Assembly (NCBI RefSeq): GCF_030209475.1
Contig: NZ_JARVRW010000014.1
Span: 1-64,000 of the forward strand
Source of the DNA: Microbacterium sp. lyk4-40-TSB-66
GTDB lineage: Bacteria; Actinomycetota; Actinomycetes; Actinomycetales; Microbacteriaceae
Length of the DNA stretch: 64,000 bases
Direction of reading: 5' to 3'
The notes beneath the pieces were generated by a model, which saw only the letters and a list, made by a program, of their open reading frames with translations, was not told the DNA's origin and made no database searches. This document shows positions 63,925 through 64,000 of the stretch, in pieces (position 1 is the first letter of the stretch; each line of letters begins with the position of its first letter). The position numbers were made by a program, and so were the translations under genes.

Positions 63925-64000
63925 GTCAGGCACTTTCTGTCGGCGCAGCGGCACGCTGCAGGTCTTCACGGGTCGGGGGGTCCATGCCCTCGCGACCGAC

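Overview
The window is 64 kb of very GC-rich DNA, densely packed on both strands, with frequent ATGA/GTGA stop-start overlaps, many GTG starts and a constantly recurring GGATGCC/GGCATCC word. Gene content (purS-purQ, an aquaporin, a six-gene Asp23/AmaP envelope operon, LacI-controlled sugar loci, CitA/CitB with a TctCBA transporter) fits a free-living actinobacterium of the Microbacteriaceae, most probably Microbacterium. This is inferred from composition and gene style, not from a marker search. I see no rRNA, tRNA, CRISPR array, transposase or phage gene.

Layout. 1-8.3 kb: a tandem repeat, a PhzF-like isomerase, a minus-strand xanthine-dehydrogenase-type molybdenum hydroxylase (fused 2Fe-2S/Mo subunit plus FAD subunit) with a small flavin-type protein, a divergent MTHFR-like gene and a GNAT. 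8.4-11.3 kb: Asp23/AmaP operon. 11.6-19.8 kb: aquaporin, TetR, SDR, a split-barrel protein, two alpha/beta hydrolases, an ATZ/TRZ amidohydrolase and an MFS transporter, separated by hairpin repeats. 19.9-26.7 kb: cytosine-deaminase-like amidohydrolase, NMT1/THI5-type ABC importer, FAD oxidoreductase and creatininase. 26.9-32.5 kb: MalEFG-type sugar importer, clan GH-J glycosidase and a divergent LacI with three evenly spaced operators. 32.5-37 kb: XdhC, a deaminase-like amidohydrolase, XRE-cupin regulator and a 2Fe-2S reductase, divergent from a MocA-like gene. 37-42.3 kb: CitAB-type two-component system and TctCBA. 42.4-50.4 kb: acyltransferase, three glycosyltransferases, a Wzy-like polymerase and a Wzx-like flippase (surface polysaccharide). 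50.4-54.1 kb: 2-hydroxyacid dehydrogenase, flavoprotein, ureidoglycolate lyase and GntR regulator. 54.4-64 kb: purQ-purS, GH1 beta-glucosidase with a LacI and CelR-type operator, lipoprotein, NhaA, a septum-formation-like membrane protein, and a second clan GH-J glycosidase at the right edge.

How it fits together. Much of the window looks like nitrogen scavenging from purines, pyrimidines, ureides or other cyclic amides: a molybdenum hydroxylase with its XdhC and MocA accessory genes, three amidohydrolases, a creatininase, a ureidoglycolate lyase and a dedicated ABC importer. The most interesting signal I found is a recurring GTnAC-n6-GAAAC element, the pattern of actinobacterial GlnR boxes, upstream of several of these scattered genes. 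Two copies are exact (14794-14809 and 53409-53424), one is a triple module (26782-26808) and others are weaker. Second is the row of three LacI operators spaced exactly 22 bp apart (31318-31378). Third is a set of long-arm intergenic hairpins with unrelated arm sequences that sit next to gene ends.
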